Below, in pieces: positions 24,909 to 32,319 of a DNA stretch of 36,178 nucleotides; position 1 is the stretch's first letter, and each line of letters opens with the position of its first letter. This DNA comes from Candidatus Gastranaerophilales bacterium (GTDB taxonomy: Bacteria > Cyanobacteriota > Vampirovibrionia > Gastranaerophilales > Gastranaerophilaceae), in NCBI GenBank assembly GCA_944322555.1, contig CALUPJ010000001.1:1-36178 (forward strand). Direction: 5' to 3'. A model generated the notes under the pieces. The model searched no databases, was not told the DNA's origin, and saw only the letters and a list, made by a program, of their open reading frames with translations. Position numbers and translations under genes: made by a program.

Positions 24909-24917
24909 TGTTAAACT
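24909..24917 (+). promoter_or_regulatory. Candidate extended -10 box giving leaderless radical SAM mRNA
   Basis: TGT plus TAAACT (24912-24917) forms an extended -10 that ends exactly 6 bases before the ATG at 24924. There is no Shine-Dalgarno sequence. It is divergent from, and next to, the GH13 promoter. Confidence 0.45.
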
Positions 24918-24923
24918 AAGAAT

Positions 24924-25856
24924 ATGGAATTTAACGGAACCGATAAGAGATATAATCAATATAGCCAGTATTTAAAAAATAAATTCGGCGCAAAAGTTTA
25001 TAAGATAACTTTGGATGCAGGTTTTTCCTGCCCTAACAGAGACGGTACGATTTCTGATAGAGGATGTATATTTTGTGACGACGGCGGAAGTTTTTCTCAG
25101 GCGCATTCAAATCTGTTAAGCGTGGAAGAACAGGTTAAAATTGGGGCTGAAACTTTAAAAAAACGCTTTAAAGCTGAAAAGTTCATGTCATATTTTCAAG
25201 CTTTTTCCAATACCTATAAACCGGTAGAAGAACTGGAAAAAATCTATAAAGCCGCTCTTGTGCATCCTGATATTGTAGGAATTTCTATCGGAACAAGACC
25301 TGATTGTATAGATAAAGGAAAATTGGATTTAATCTCCTCTTTTACTTCAGATTATTATACTTGGATTGAGTACGGTTTGCAGTCGGTTCATGATAAAACT
25401 TTAGCTAAAATAAACCGCGGACATGATTACGGATGCTTCCTGGAAGCATATAATAAAACTAAGGAGGCGGGGATAAATATATGTCTGCACATTATTTTGA
25501 ATCTGTTTGAAAGCTATGAAGAGATGATGCAAACCGCTAAGACCGTTGCAAAGTTAGAACCGGAAGGTGTAAAAATTCATATGTTATGCGCACTGGAGGG
25601 GACAAAACTTGCGGAAATGTATAGAGCGGGTGAAATTGATTTTATGAGTGAAGACGAGTATGTAAAAATTGTTTGTGATTTTCTTGAATATTTGCCGCCG
25701 GAAACGACGATACACCGTCTGGCAGGGAACGGTTTGCGGACGGAACTTGTTGCTCCGCGCTGGATTGGGAAAAAACTGGACTGTCTCAATAAAATTGACA
25801 GAGAATTTTTGAGCAGAAATTCCAGACAGGGGATAAAATACGGTATGTTTGAATGA
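24924..25856 (+). CDS. Radical SAM protein, TIGR01212/YhcC-like family
   Basis: A 310-residue radical SAM protein. The iron-sulfur ligands are Cys in GFSCPNRDG and in GCIFCDDGG, which gives the long-spaced C-x11-C-x2-C of the TIGR01212 (YhcC/YtqA) group, related to the Elp3 radical SAM core. Further blocks are YFQAFSNTYKP, ISIGTRPDCI, WIEYGLQSVHDKTLAKINRG, and the C-terminal RLAGNGLRTELVAPRWIG. Function in this family is not established; tRNA modification has been suggested from its relatives. It is a single gene upstream of smpB with a 70-base gap. Confidence 0.92.
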   Translation: MEFNGTDKRYNQYSQYLKNKFGAKVYKITLDAGFSCPNRDGTISDRGCIFCDDGGSFSQAHSNLLSVEEQVKIGAETLKKRFKAEKFMSYFQAFSNTYKPVEELEKIYKAALVHPDIVGISIGTRPDCIDKGKLDLISSFTSDYYTWIEYGLQSVHDKTLAKINRGHDYGCFLEAYNKTKEAGINICLHIILNLFESYEEMMQTAKTVAKLEPEGVKIHMLCALEGTKLAEMYRAGEIDFMSEDEYVKIVCDFLEYLPPETTIHRLAGNGLRTELVAPRWIGKKLDCLNKIDREFLSRNSRQGIKYGMFE

Positions 25857-25914
25857 TTGTGAAATAGAATGGTTTTGCCATACTTTGTTTCTTTTAAAAT
25901 TATAGAATTTGAAT

Positions 25915-25920
25915 TATAAT
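25915..25920 (+). promoter_or_regulatory. Candidate -10 box giving leaderless smpB mRNA
   Basis: A perfect TATAAT ends 6 bases before the smpB ATG at 25927. No Shine-Dalgarno sequence is present between them. The -35 region is weak. Confidence 0.5.
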
Positions 25921-25926
25921 ACTTTT

Positions 25927-26376
25927 ATGGATAAAAAAGTCATATCTACAAACAGAAAAGCATTTCATGATTTTTTGATTTTTGATAAATTTATAGCGGG
26001 TATTGTGCTCACCGGAACTGAGATTAAATCAATTCGTAAAGGCACGGTTAACCTGAAAGATTCGTTTGCAAAAATTGAAGATAATGAAGTCTTTTTATAT
26101 GGTATGCATATTTCACCATACGAGCAGGGTAACAGATTTAACCATAAACCTGACAGGGTGAGAAAACTGCTTTTGCAAAAACGCGAGATATTAAAAATTC
26201 AGGATAAGGTAAAGAAAGACAGTGTAACAATTATTCCGTTAGAATTGTTTTTAACTCATGGTTTTGCTAAGATAGAGATAGGTCTTGCAAAAGGTAAAAA
26301 GCTTTATGATAAACGGGAAGCAATTACAAAAAAATCGCAGGAAAGAGATATAGCAAGGCTGACTAAACGGGGGTAA
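25927..26376 (+). CDS. smpB: SsrA-binding protein SmpB
   Basis: Partner of tmRNA in trans-translation, which rescues stalled ribosomes. The 149-residue protein shows the full family pattern: NRKAFHDFLIFDKFIAGIVL, GTEIKSIRKGTVNLKDSF, HISPYEQGN, and the C-terminal tail KKLYDKREAITKKSQERDIA. The start at 25927 gives the normal SmpB N terminus (MDKKVISTNRK). The earlier in-frame ATG at 25909 lies upstream of the TATAAT box and adds six unrelated residues. No tmRNA gene is visible in the window. The next gene begins 51 bases downstream on the same strand. Confidence 0.97.
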   Translation: MDKKVISTNRKAFHDFLIFDKFIAGIVLTGTEIKSIRKGTVNLKDSFAKIEDNEVFLYGMHISPYEQGNRFNHKPDRVRKLLLQKREILKIQDKVKKDSVTIIPLELFLTHGFAKIEIGLAKGKKLYDKREAITKKSQERDIARLTKRG

Positions 26377-26427
26377 GTGTCTCACTTTAACAAATTAACG
26401 GAAACGGACGGGAAAGAGGATAAGCGG

Positions 26428-27039
26428 ATGTTTAACAGAGAAAGCATTTTGAAAAGTTTAAATACTGAAAACTATTATATCGACAAGCATTCGCTTGATT
26501 TGTTTCTTGAAGATTGGAAAATAGAATCTATTTATGAAGACGAAGATGGGCTTGAGTTTTACGATGATTTGGCTCTGGAAAAAATAAAAAAAGGTATATC
26601 CCTAAAGGCTCAGGGTTATAGTGATGAACAAATAATAACAAAACTTTCACGGATGGAAGCTAAAGTAGAAAAACAAGAGGAAGTTTCTTCGCAGCCAGTT
26701 CAGCCTTTAATGGTAAGTGAACTTTTAAATGAGGAGAATATAGAGGCGGTACCGCAACCTGAAACAGTTTCTCAAGGCAAAAGTTTTACTTTAGATGTGT
26801 CCAGCCAAACTTTACAAATGCTTGCCGAAGCCGTAGCCAAAAAAATAAGCGACGATATTACAAATTCGGATATGGCAACCAGATTAATAGAAGCCGGCGG
26901 ATATAAAAGAGATAATGAAATTCTTGCAAAACAGGTTAAAGAACTGTTGGAGCATAATAAGGAATTATCACAAAGAATTGAGCAACTTGAAAGTCATGCT
27001 TCAAAACACTTCTGGTCCCGTTTCTGGAGGGGAAAATAG
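26428..27039 (+). CDS. MerR-like/coiled-coil protein of unknown function
   Basis: A 203-residue protein. The start at 26428 is chosen because AAAGAGGA lies 7 bases upstream; a GTG at 26377, directly after smpB, is in frame but has no ribosome binding site. Residues about 8-70 look like a winged or MerR-type helical DNA-binding unit (LEFYDDLALEKIKKGISLKA, then QGYSDEQI). A Pro/Gln/Val-rich linker follows, then a coiled coil at about 165-195, then a basic-aromatic tip HFWSRFWRGK. The tip could contact membrane or nucleic acid. A strong GGAGGGG within the last codons probably serves the next gene. Confidence 0.72.
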   Translation: MFNRESILKSLNTENYYIDKHSLDLFLEDWKIESIYEDEDGLEFYDDLALEKIKKGISLKAQGYSDEQIITKLSRMEAKVEKQEEVSSQPVQPLMVSELLNEENIEAVPQPETVSQGKSFTLDVSSQTLQMLAEAVAKKISDDITNSDMATRLIEAGGYKRDNEILAKQVKELLEHNKELSQRIEQLESHASKHFWSRFWRGK

Positions 27040-27068
27040 AAAAGTTTTATAAAAGTTTAGATTGCAGG

Positions 27069-27518
27069 TTGAAAGAATATTTTAATTTGCACCGTGCACA
27101 TGTTTTTTGTCAGGAAGGGTGTTCTTCATGTTGCGAAAAAGGAGATTATCCGATTTCACAAATTGAACTTGCATATCTTATGCAGGGATATATAAGTTTG
27201 GATAATGAGCAGAAAACAATTATTCAACGTAATATTAAAAATATTGAAAGAGGCGGAGCCTGTCCGTTTCTTATCAAAAAGCGATGCTCTGTGTACAAAT
27301 ATCGCCCCGTTGTATGCAGGGTTCACGGCCTGGCATATATGTGCGGGGACAAAGTAAAGCTTCCATATTGTGTTAACGAAGGGAAAAATTATTCAGGAGT
27401 ATACCAAAACGGTGAGGTGGTGATAAATCCGATACTCGAAAATCTTGATACCCCCTCTGTTTTAAAACAACTGGAGTACGGTGACATAAGAAATCTGTAT
27501 GACTGGATTAAGAAATAG
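27069..27518 (+). CDS. YkgJ-family cysteine cluster protein
   Basis: A 149-residue protein with the zinc/iron-chelating cysteine pattern of the YkgJ (UPF0153) family: CQEGCSSCCEKG, then CPFLIKKRCSVYKYRPVVCR, then two further Cys. Function in the family is not established; metal or cluster binding is inferred from the Cys. The annotated start is TTG at 27069, with AGG directly against it and no usable spacing. The frame stays open upstream and includes a better-positioned but non-canonical ATA at 27036 (see findings), which would add 11 residues beginning IEKFYKSLDCR. The stop overlaps the convergent glutamate synthase gene by 11 bases. Confidence 0.85.
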   Translation: MKEYFNLHRAHVFCQEGCSSCCEKGDYPISQIELAYLMQGYISLDNEQKTIIQRNIKNIERGGACPFLIKKRCSVYKYRPVVCRVHGLAYMCGDKVKLPYCVNEGKNYSGVYQNGEVVINPILENLDTPSVLKQLEYGDIRNLYDWIKK

Positions 27519-28545
27519 TCCAGGCGTTTACCGGACAAACCGCAGAACAAATTCCGCAGCCGATGCATTTTTCGTCAATCAGCAGGTAGTTTTCTTTTAT
27601 AGCTTTTTGAGGACAATTTTTTATACATAATTTGCAGTTTACACATTTTGTTTTGTTCCATACAGGAGTTCTTAATCTGGCCTTGCCGGGTTGAGCAAGT
27701 GAAAAAACTTCGCCGTTATCTTCTACAAGGTCTCCAAACAAGCCGTCTTTAAACCATTCTGCGGCTTTAAATTCTTTTACCGTAATTTTGTTTATTTTAG
27801 ATTCTTTAGGTAAAGGAACAATTTTGCACCAGTCGGAAAAATCCAGAAGTTCTTGTTCAAGTTCTGTACGCCCGATGTTTTGGAGAAAGTGTTTCATACC
27901 GGATTTCAGAAAATCTTTATCAAATTTATTCAATTTAACCGTTTCGACGCAGCTTGCGAGGCCGTAAATCCTGCCTCTGACATAAACTGTACCTCCAACC
28001 ATTCCGACGCAGGAACGATTCCCGAGCACTGATTGTAATTCGTTGCAATCATAACCGCATATTACGGCAATCCCTCCGCTCATAAATTCAAAACTGAAAG
28101 AACCAGTATTTTTAAGCACCCAAAATTCAGGCGGTTCAAACTTCGGATCGTGCTTCATCAAAGCTCCGGAACGTGTACCGGTTCTTCCTCCTATATATAT
28201 TTTCCCTCCGGCAGCACAGTGAGCGCTAGTGTCTCCTCCGTCTCCTTTGACCGTAATCTCTGCACCGGAATTTAACCAGCCGACATCCGCAGGGGCGGAG
28301 CCTTCTACAATAATTTTTGTTCCGTCCATAGCCATAGCACCGACTCTTTGTCCCGGATTTGTTATCCGGAAAGTTAATGATCCTCCTGATTTAGTCCAGG
28401 AAGAGCCTCCTATGTCGTGCTGTCCGCAGGCTTCTATATCAAAATCAGTAACACCTTCTTCAATTTTTTTGCTAATGGTTTGAAGAAGCTCTTGTGTTGA
28501 CATTCTTGTGTTGTTTTTTAATGTTTTGATTTTGCAAACGGTCAT
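27508..28545 (-). CDS. Glutamate synthase GXGXG-domain subunit with C-terminal ferredoxin
   Basis: Third gene of a split, archaeal-type glutamate synthase. Residues about 40-230 form the GXGXG beta-helix that bridges the amidotransferase and FMN sites: repeated Gly runs such as GSSWTKSGGSLTFRI, MAMDGTKIIVEG and GGDTSAHCAAGGKIYIGG. The C-terminal 55 residues are a two-cluster ferredoxin, CVNCKLCIKNCP and CIGCGICSAVCP, which can bind two [4Fe-4S] clusters. In standard NADPH-GltB this domain is inside a 1500-residue chain. No GltD is present, so electrons probably come from a ferredoxin (inference). The start at 28545 has a weak AGGT upstream. It follows the FMN subunit by 18 bases. Confidence 0.9.
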   Translation of the reverse strand: MTVCKIKTLKNNTRMSTQELLQTISKKIEEGVTDFDIEACGQHDIGGSSWTKSGGSLTFRITNPGQRVGAMAMDGTKIIVEGSAPADVGWLNSGAEITVKGDGGDTSAHCAAGGKIYIGGRTGTRSGALMKHDPKFEPPEFWVLKNTGSFSFEFMSGGIAVICGYDCNELQSVLGNRSCVGMVGGTVYVRGRIYGLASCVETVKLNKFDKDFLKSGMKHFLQNIGRTELEQELLDFSDWCKIVPLPKESKINKITVKEFKAAEWFKDGLFGDLVEDNGEVFSLAQPGKARLRTPVWNKTKCVNCKLCIKNCPQKAIKENYLLIDEKCIGCGICSAVCPVNAWTIS

Positions 28546-28563
28546 ATGTTTTACCTTTAAATT

Positions 28564-30192
28564 TTAGCAAGCGTATTGTATATCTAAACGATTTGATATA
28601 TGTTTATCAACTGTAATTAGTGCGTCAGAACGTCCTATAGGAAGTGATGAACATCCGATAGGCGCCATTAATTTTTTAAGTTCTATATCTGTGGCAAGAA
28701 TATAATTTACAATGTTTTGTGCAACTTTATCCACATCCAGTCTTTTAACCAGATTATCATTTTGTGCGGCAATTCCGGCAGGGCAAAGTCCTGTATTGCA
28801 GGCATTACATTTCCCCGTATCGCTGCCGACACACCCTGCAGTTTCGAGAAGCATACTTCCGGTAAATACTCCGTTAGCACCGAGACAAATTAATTTGAAT
28901 GCATCAGCCGCAAAACTTCCCGTTTGCCCGAGGCCTCCGCCCGCAAAGAGTGGTATTTCACCCTGCCGGCCCTGTTTTACAGCGGTAAGATAACAGTCTC
29001 TGAGTTTTGACGTAATAGGATGCCCCGTATGATTTAGCGAAATTTCATGTGCTGCTCCGGTGCCGGCTGCAAGTCCGTCAAGGAAAAAGCCGCCGACTAT
29101 ATTATAAGGATCACGCAGCAGATTGTTATATACGGAAACACTTGTAACGGACGCGGCAACTTTGACCGCAACTGGAACTTTGAAATTAAATGCAGCATTC
29201 ATTGACAAAAACATTTTCTGAACACTTTCTTCTATTGAATAAAGTCCCTGATGTGTCGGTGGCGAAAGTAAATCAGCTTTCGGAACACCACGGATTTCCT
29301 GAACATATCGTGCAACTTTACTTGCCTGCAACAATCCTCCGTCTCCAGGTTTTGCGCCTTGACCTATTTTGATAATTATTCCGGCAGGATCCTCTGTCAT
29401 ATCCGGCATTGCTTTCAGTATTCTGTTCCAGCCAAAATGTCCGGAGGCAATTTGTAAAATCATATATTTTGCATATCTCGATTTCAGAAGTTTTGTCGGA
29501 ATTCCGCCCTCTCCTGTACACATTCGTACAGGTATTCCCATAACTTCGTTTAAATAAGCTGTTGCAATTGCTACTGCTTCCCACATTCTCCAGGAGACTG
29601 CGCCTATTGACATATCTCCGAATATTATCGGGTATATCCAGCTGACAGGCGGAAGTGATGTTGTTTCATACAGAACTTCTCCGCATGTGTCAAAGTTTAA
29701 TTTGTCTGCTTTCAAAACCCTTCCAAAAGGGGTTCTTAGTTCAAAAGTGTGTCTTTGGGCATCCAAAGAAGGATCTGTCATTTGGGAGATTCTTCCGATT
29801 TTGATTTTATCAAGCGTTCTCCCTTCGGTGTTAAGATTTGAACGTCCGCCTTTTTTGAAAGAATCGGCTTTTTGCGCTCTGTATGCGACTGAATACTTGT
29901 CGTCTTTGTTTCTGACGGCTTTAATTGCTCCATTCGGGCATACGTTTGAACACATTCCGCAGCCTCTGCAGTAATTATCAAGTGATATGTTTTGTTTAAT
30001 AACAAGAACTTTTTCAAATTTTCTGTCCGGACTGTTTATTGAATTTGATTTTCTAAATTCCACGCACGGTGAAATTGCATTAAAAGAACAAGCGGCTGTG
30101 CATTTTCCGCATTGTATACATTTGGATTCGTCGTACTCTATTATCCAAGGCAAATCACTTTTTTGCAGTTCGTTTACGTTTATTGAAGCCAT
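28564..30192 (-). CDS. Glutamate synthase FMN-binding catalytic subunit with N-terminal ferredoxin
   Basis: A 542-residue protein that carries the synthase (2-oxoglutarate amination) site. Residues 1-90 are a two-cluster ferredoxin: Cys25, 28, 31, 35 and Cys75, 78, 81, 85. The rest is the FMN-dependent TIM barrel of GltB: FGDMSIGAVSWRMWEA, GEGGIPTKLLKSRY, IKIGQGAKPGDGG, SPPTHQGLYSIE, GGGLGQTGSFAADA. The 3Fe-4S-type Cys motif is GKCNACNTGLCPAGIA. With two extra ferredoxin domains in the complex, direct electron transfer from ferredoxin to FMN is likely. It overlaps the amidotransferase gene upstream by 13 bases. Confidence 0.93.
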   Translation of the reverse strand: MASINVNELQKSDLPWIIEYDESKCIQCGKCTAACSFNAISPCVEFRKSNSINSPDRKFEKVLVIKQNISLDNYCRGCGMCSNVCPNGAIKAVRNKDDKYSVAYRAQKADSFKKGGRSNLNTEGRTLDKIKIGRISQMTDPSLDAQRHTFELRTPFGRVLKADKLNFDTCGEVLYETTSLPPVSWIYPIIFGDMSIGAVSWRMWEAVAIATAYLNEVMGIPVRMCTGEGGIPTKLLKSRYAKYMILQIASGHFGWNRILKAMPDMTEDPAGIIIKIGQGAKPGDGGLLQASKVARYVQEIRGVPKADLLSPPTHQGLYSIEESVQKMFLSMNAAFNFKVPVAVKVAASVTSVSVYNNLLRDPYNIVGGFFLDGLAAGTGAAHEISLNHTGHPITSKLRDCYLTAVKQGRQGEIPLFAGGGLGQTGSFAADAFKLICLGANGVFTGSMLLETAGCVGSDTGKCNACNTGLCPAGIAAQNDNLVKRLDVDKVAQNIVNYILATDIELKKLMAPIGCSSLPIGRSDALITVDKHISNRLDIQYAC

Positions 30193-31280
30193 CTTTCTAT
30201 TGTTAAATCATCCTTTACTATAATAGTTTCCCGTTCATTCGGATAAATATCCGCATCCCTTTCCGGCATTATGTCATTTAGTCCCGCTACTTCCGAAGTC
30301 ATAATGACGGTATCTTTGTTTTTACCTATTACAACAGGCCTTAACTTTTTTGAATCACAAACACATAAAAGCTCCTTTTCCGGAGTAACAGCCAGGAATG
30401 TATTTGGCCCGTTGATTTCCAAATTCGCCAGTGACGCTTTTATTCTAAGCAGGATTTCCCGATCTTTTCTTGTCGTTATTTCGTCATAAGAAAGCGGAGT
30501 TATAGTGTGCTTAAAATATTTTAGCGGCCATTTAAGGATTTTGCGAATATAATGCAATGTATATAAAAGACACTGTGAATCAGATTCAAATCCGATATAG
30601 CCCTTGTAAAGCTTTTGCTGATAATCTCTGTTCTTTTCAAAGAACGTATTTTCTCCGTTTGCCAGCCCTGTGTATCCCTCAAGGAAGAACGGGTGCGCTG
30701 CATATCTTACAATGTCATAGTTTGTGTTTTGCCTGCATTGAGCCGTAATAATACCGGCTGTTAAATCAGCATTGCCTTCCCAGAGATTGAAATATATTCC
30801 GATATCTTTAGGACTTCCGATTTCTTTAAGAGTTAAAACATCCGGCCAGAAAGAATATATATATCCGGCTTTTGCCTCCTCAAGTGTTTTACGGATTTTT
30901 ATGGCAGTATCGATTAGAAGCTCTTCTTTCTCCTGTTTAGTTGCATGCTTAAAACTTCTCGGATATTGCAGAACTTCAAAAATATAGTTAGGCATTGCCT
31001 CTATCTTTAAACCTTTTTGATTGTTTATCTCGGGTGACCATTGCATAACTCTTGAAAATCCGATTTCTCTCAGGATATCTTCGGCAAGTCTTGTTCCTTC
31101 CACGGTAGCTGCCATGGAAAGAAGCGGAAGCTCCTTGTAGTTTTCAAAGATTCCGCCTAAATCTTGCATTACAAAAGCAAAGCCCGAATCATCATGACCC
31201 TCCTGCTGGCTTTGCATAAGCTTTAATGCGATGGAAGGATGCATTCTTTTCTTTGATTTTACAGCTCCTATTCTACACAT
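30180..31280 (-). CDS. Glutamate synthase glutamine amidotransferase (class II) subunit
   Basis: A 366-residue Ntn-type amidotransferase that releases ammonia from glutamine for the FMN subunit. The start at 31280 places Cys2 (MCRIGAVKSKKR) at the N terminus as the catalytic nucleophile after removal of Met; the longer frame to 31331 would bury it. Other family blocks are QQEGHDDSGFAF, TAQCRQNTNYDIVRYAAHPF, GLANGENTFF and GFESDSQCLLYTL. It is the first gene of the three-gene operon. It has no ribosome binding site, but a near-consensus promoter places the transcript start at the ATG. The product feeds central nitrogen assimilation. Confidence 0.92.
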   Translation of the reverse strand: MCRIGAVKSKKRMHPSIALKLMQSQQEGHDDSGFAFVMQDLGGIFENYKELPLLSMAATVEGTRLAEDILREIGFSRVMQWSPEINNQKGLKIEAMPNYIFEVLQYPRSFKHATKQEKEELLIDTAIKIRKTLEEAKAGYIYSFWPDVLTLKEIGSPKDIGIYFNLWEGNADLTAGIITAQCRQNTNYDIVRYAAHPFFLEGYTGLANGENTFFEKNRDYQQKLYKGYIGFESDSQCLLYTLHYIRKILKWPLKYFKHTITPLSYDEITTRKDREILLRIKASLANLEINGPNTFLAVTPEKELLCVCDSKKLRPVVIGKNKDTVIMTSEVAGLNDIMPERDADIYPNERETIIVKDDLTIERWLQ

Positions 31281-31287
31281 AAATTTG

Positions 31288-31316
31288 ATTTTACAGCTTT
31301 TAATATTTAAGGTCAA
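31288..31316 (-). promoter_or_regulatory. Promoter for glutamate synthase operon, leaderless
   Basis: On the minus strand TTGACC (31316-31311) and TAAAAT (31293-31288) are exactly 17 bases apart, each one mismatch from consensus. The -10 ends 7 bases before the ATG at 31280. Confidence 0.65.
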
Positions 31317-31317
31317 G

Positions 31318-31346
31318 TTGTGTTTTGTCAAAAATTATGTTATTAT
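31318..31346 (+). promoter_or_regulatory. Promoter for PilZ gene
   Basis: TTGTGT (31318-31323) and TATTAT (31341-31346) are 17 bases apart, with a TG extension at 31338-31339. It is followed by GGAGAG and the ATG at 31367. Its -35 is one base away from the -35 of the divergent glutamate synthase promoter. Confidence 0.6.
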
Positions 31347-31366
31347 GCTTACGGAGAGTTAAGATT

Positions 31367-32014
31367 ATGCAGCAAAACATTTTAAGAGATTCTAATGTAA
31401 CAAAAATTTATTTATTATATGAAGAAAAGGGACTTAAAAAACGTGTTTCGCTAAAACTCAGGTTTATGGATAGCCGGGAATGTTATTTTGCCGGTTCAAT
31501 GCCTGCAAATTTTGAAAAGCCAAAAAGAAAAACTCCTGCGGATTTATATGTATATACTGTTGATGGAGTCTATAATTCAAAAGTTTCAATTTTAAATGCG
31601 AATGTATCAATGCGCGATGTTTTGTACGAGGTTACAATACCTAAAAAATGGGATTTTATTCAATTGAGAAGAAGTACTCGCAAACAGGTTGCATTGCCTG
31701 TAAGTATAAAGTTTAATGACGGATTTGAACTTAATGAAACATCTTTCGATTTGTCTTTGGGCGGAGTTTCGTTCTTTTCCAGAACACAAATTCCAAGTAT
31801 ATATAAAAAAATAAGTGGAGTATTGTCACTGCAATTACCTTCTGATACACTGATTAACTTTGCGGATGGGCAGATGACTGTAGAAGCAAAGTTTGTAAGA
31901 GAAAAAGAAGATATAGAAGGAAGATTTGGTGAGGTTCTATACATTTATAAATTTATGAATGTTTCTCCTGAAGATGAAGATATTTTGCGGATGTTTCTGA
32001 TAAAAATAGACTAG
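31367..32014 (+). CDS. PilZ-domain (c-di-GMP-binding) protein
   Basis: A 215-residue cytoplasmic protein. The N-terminal half (about 10-95) is a beta-rich domain like the YcgR-N flagellar brake domain. The C-terminal half is PilZ, with c-di-GMP-binding RRSTR at 101-105 and DLSLGG at 128-133. This makes it a likely c-di-GMP effector that slows flagellar motion or tunes pili. The start at 31367 has GGAGAG 8 bases upstream; the earlier in-frame ATG at 31325 lies inside the promoter. With FliW, CsrA and flagellin also in the window, a motility role is reasonable but remains inferred. Confidence 0.88.
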   Translation: MQQNILRDSNVTKIYLLYEEKGLKKRVSLKLRFMDSRECYFAGSMPANFEKPKRKTPADLYVYTVDGVYNSKVSILNANVSMRDVLYEVTIPKKWDFIQLRRSTRKQVALPVSIKFNDGFELNETSFDLSLGGVSFFSRTQIPSIYKKISGVLSLQLPSDTLINFADGQMTVEAKFVREKEDIEGRFGEVLYIYKFMNVSPEDEDILRMFLIKID

Positions 32015-32065
32015 CTTGACTTTACAATAAATAGAACTAATAATATTATATACGAAGGTGTTTGA

Positions 32066-32317
32066 ATGAAATTAATAAACAGACTTAAAGTATTTGAACA
32101 GAAGTATGTATTCTTAAGGTGGGCAACAGGAGCTGAATACGGTAAGGTTACATATGTTGGTGATGATTATATAGAGTTTAATATTATAGATGTTGATACC
32201 ATGGAATACAGGGAGACTGTTATTATAAATTCTTCTCTTATATTGGAAGCAATTTTTGGCGGGCCTGATATAGCAAGGATTGTCGCAGAAATTTCATCAA
32301 TGCTGCCGGATTCATAA
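32066..32317 (+). CDS. Small conserved-looking protein upstream of comM
   Basis: An 83-residue protein of unknown function. It is mainly beta-strand by pattern (YGKVTYVGDDYIEFNIIDVD, ETVIINSSLILEAIFGG), followed by a short helix. This could be a small SH3- or LSm-like barrel, but I see no diagnostic motif. GAAGG precedes the ATG by 7 bases. It ends 2 bases before the ComM-like gene, so the pair is likely co-transcribed and possibly linked in function. Confidence 0.75.
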   Translation: MKLINRLKVFEQKYVFLRWATGAEYGKVTYVGDDYIEFNIIDVDTMEYRETVIINSSLILEAIFGGPDIARIVAEISSMLPDS

Positions 32318-32319
32318 TT

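Noticed and set aside
24924-25856. Radical SAM protein as the missing AmmeMemoRadiSam partner
   Set aside because: Its C-x11-C-x2-C spacing and C-terminal RLAGNGLRTELVAPRW block match the TIGR01212 (YhcC-like) family, not the AmmeMemoRadiSam enzyme.
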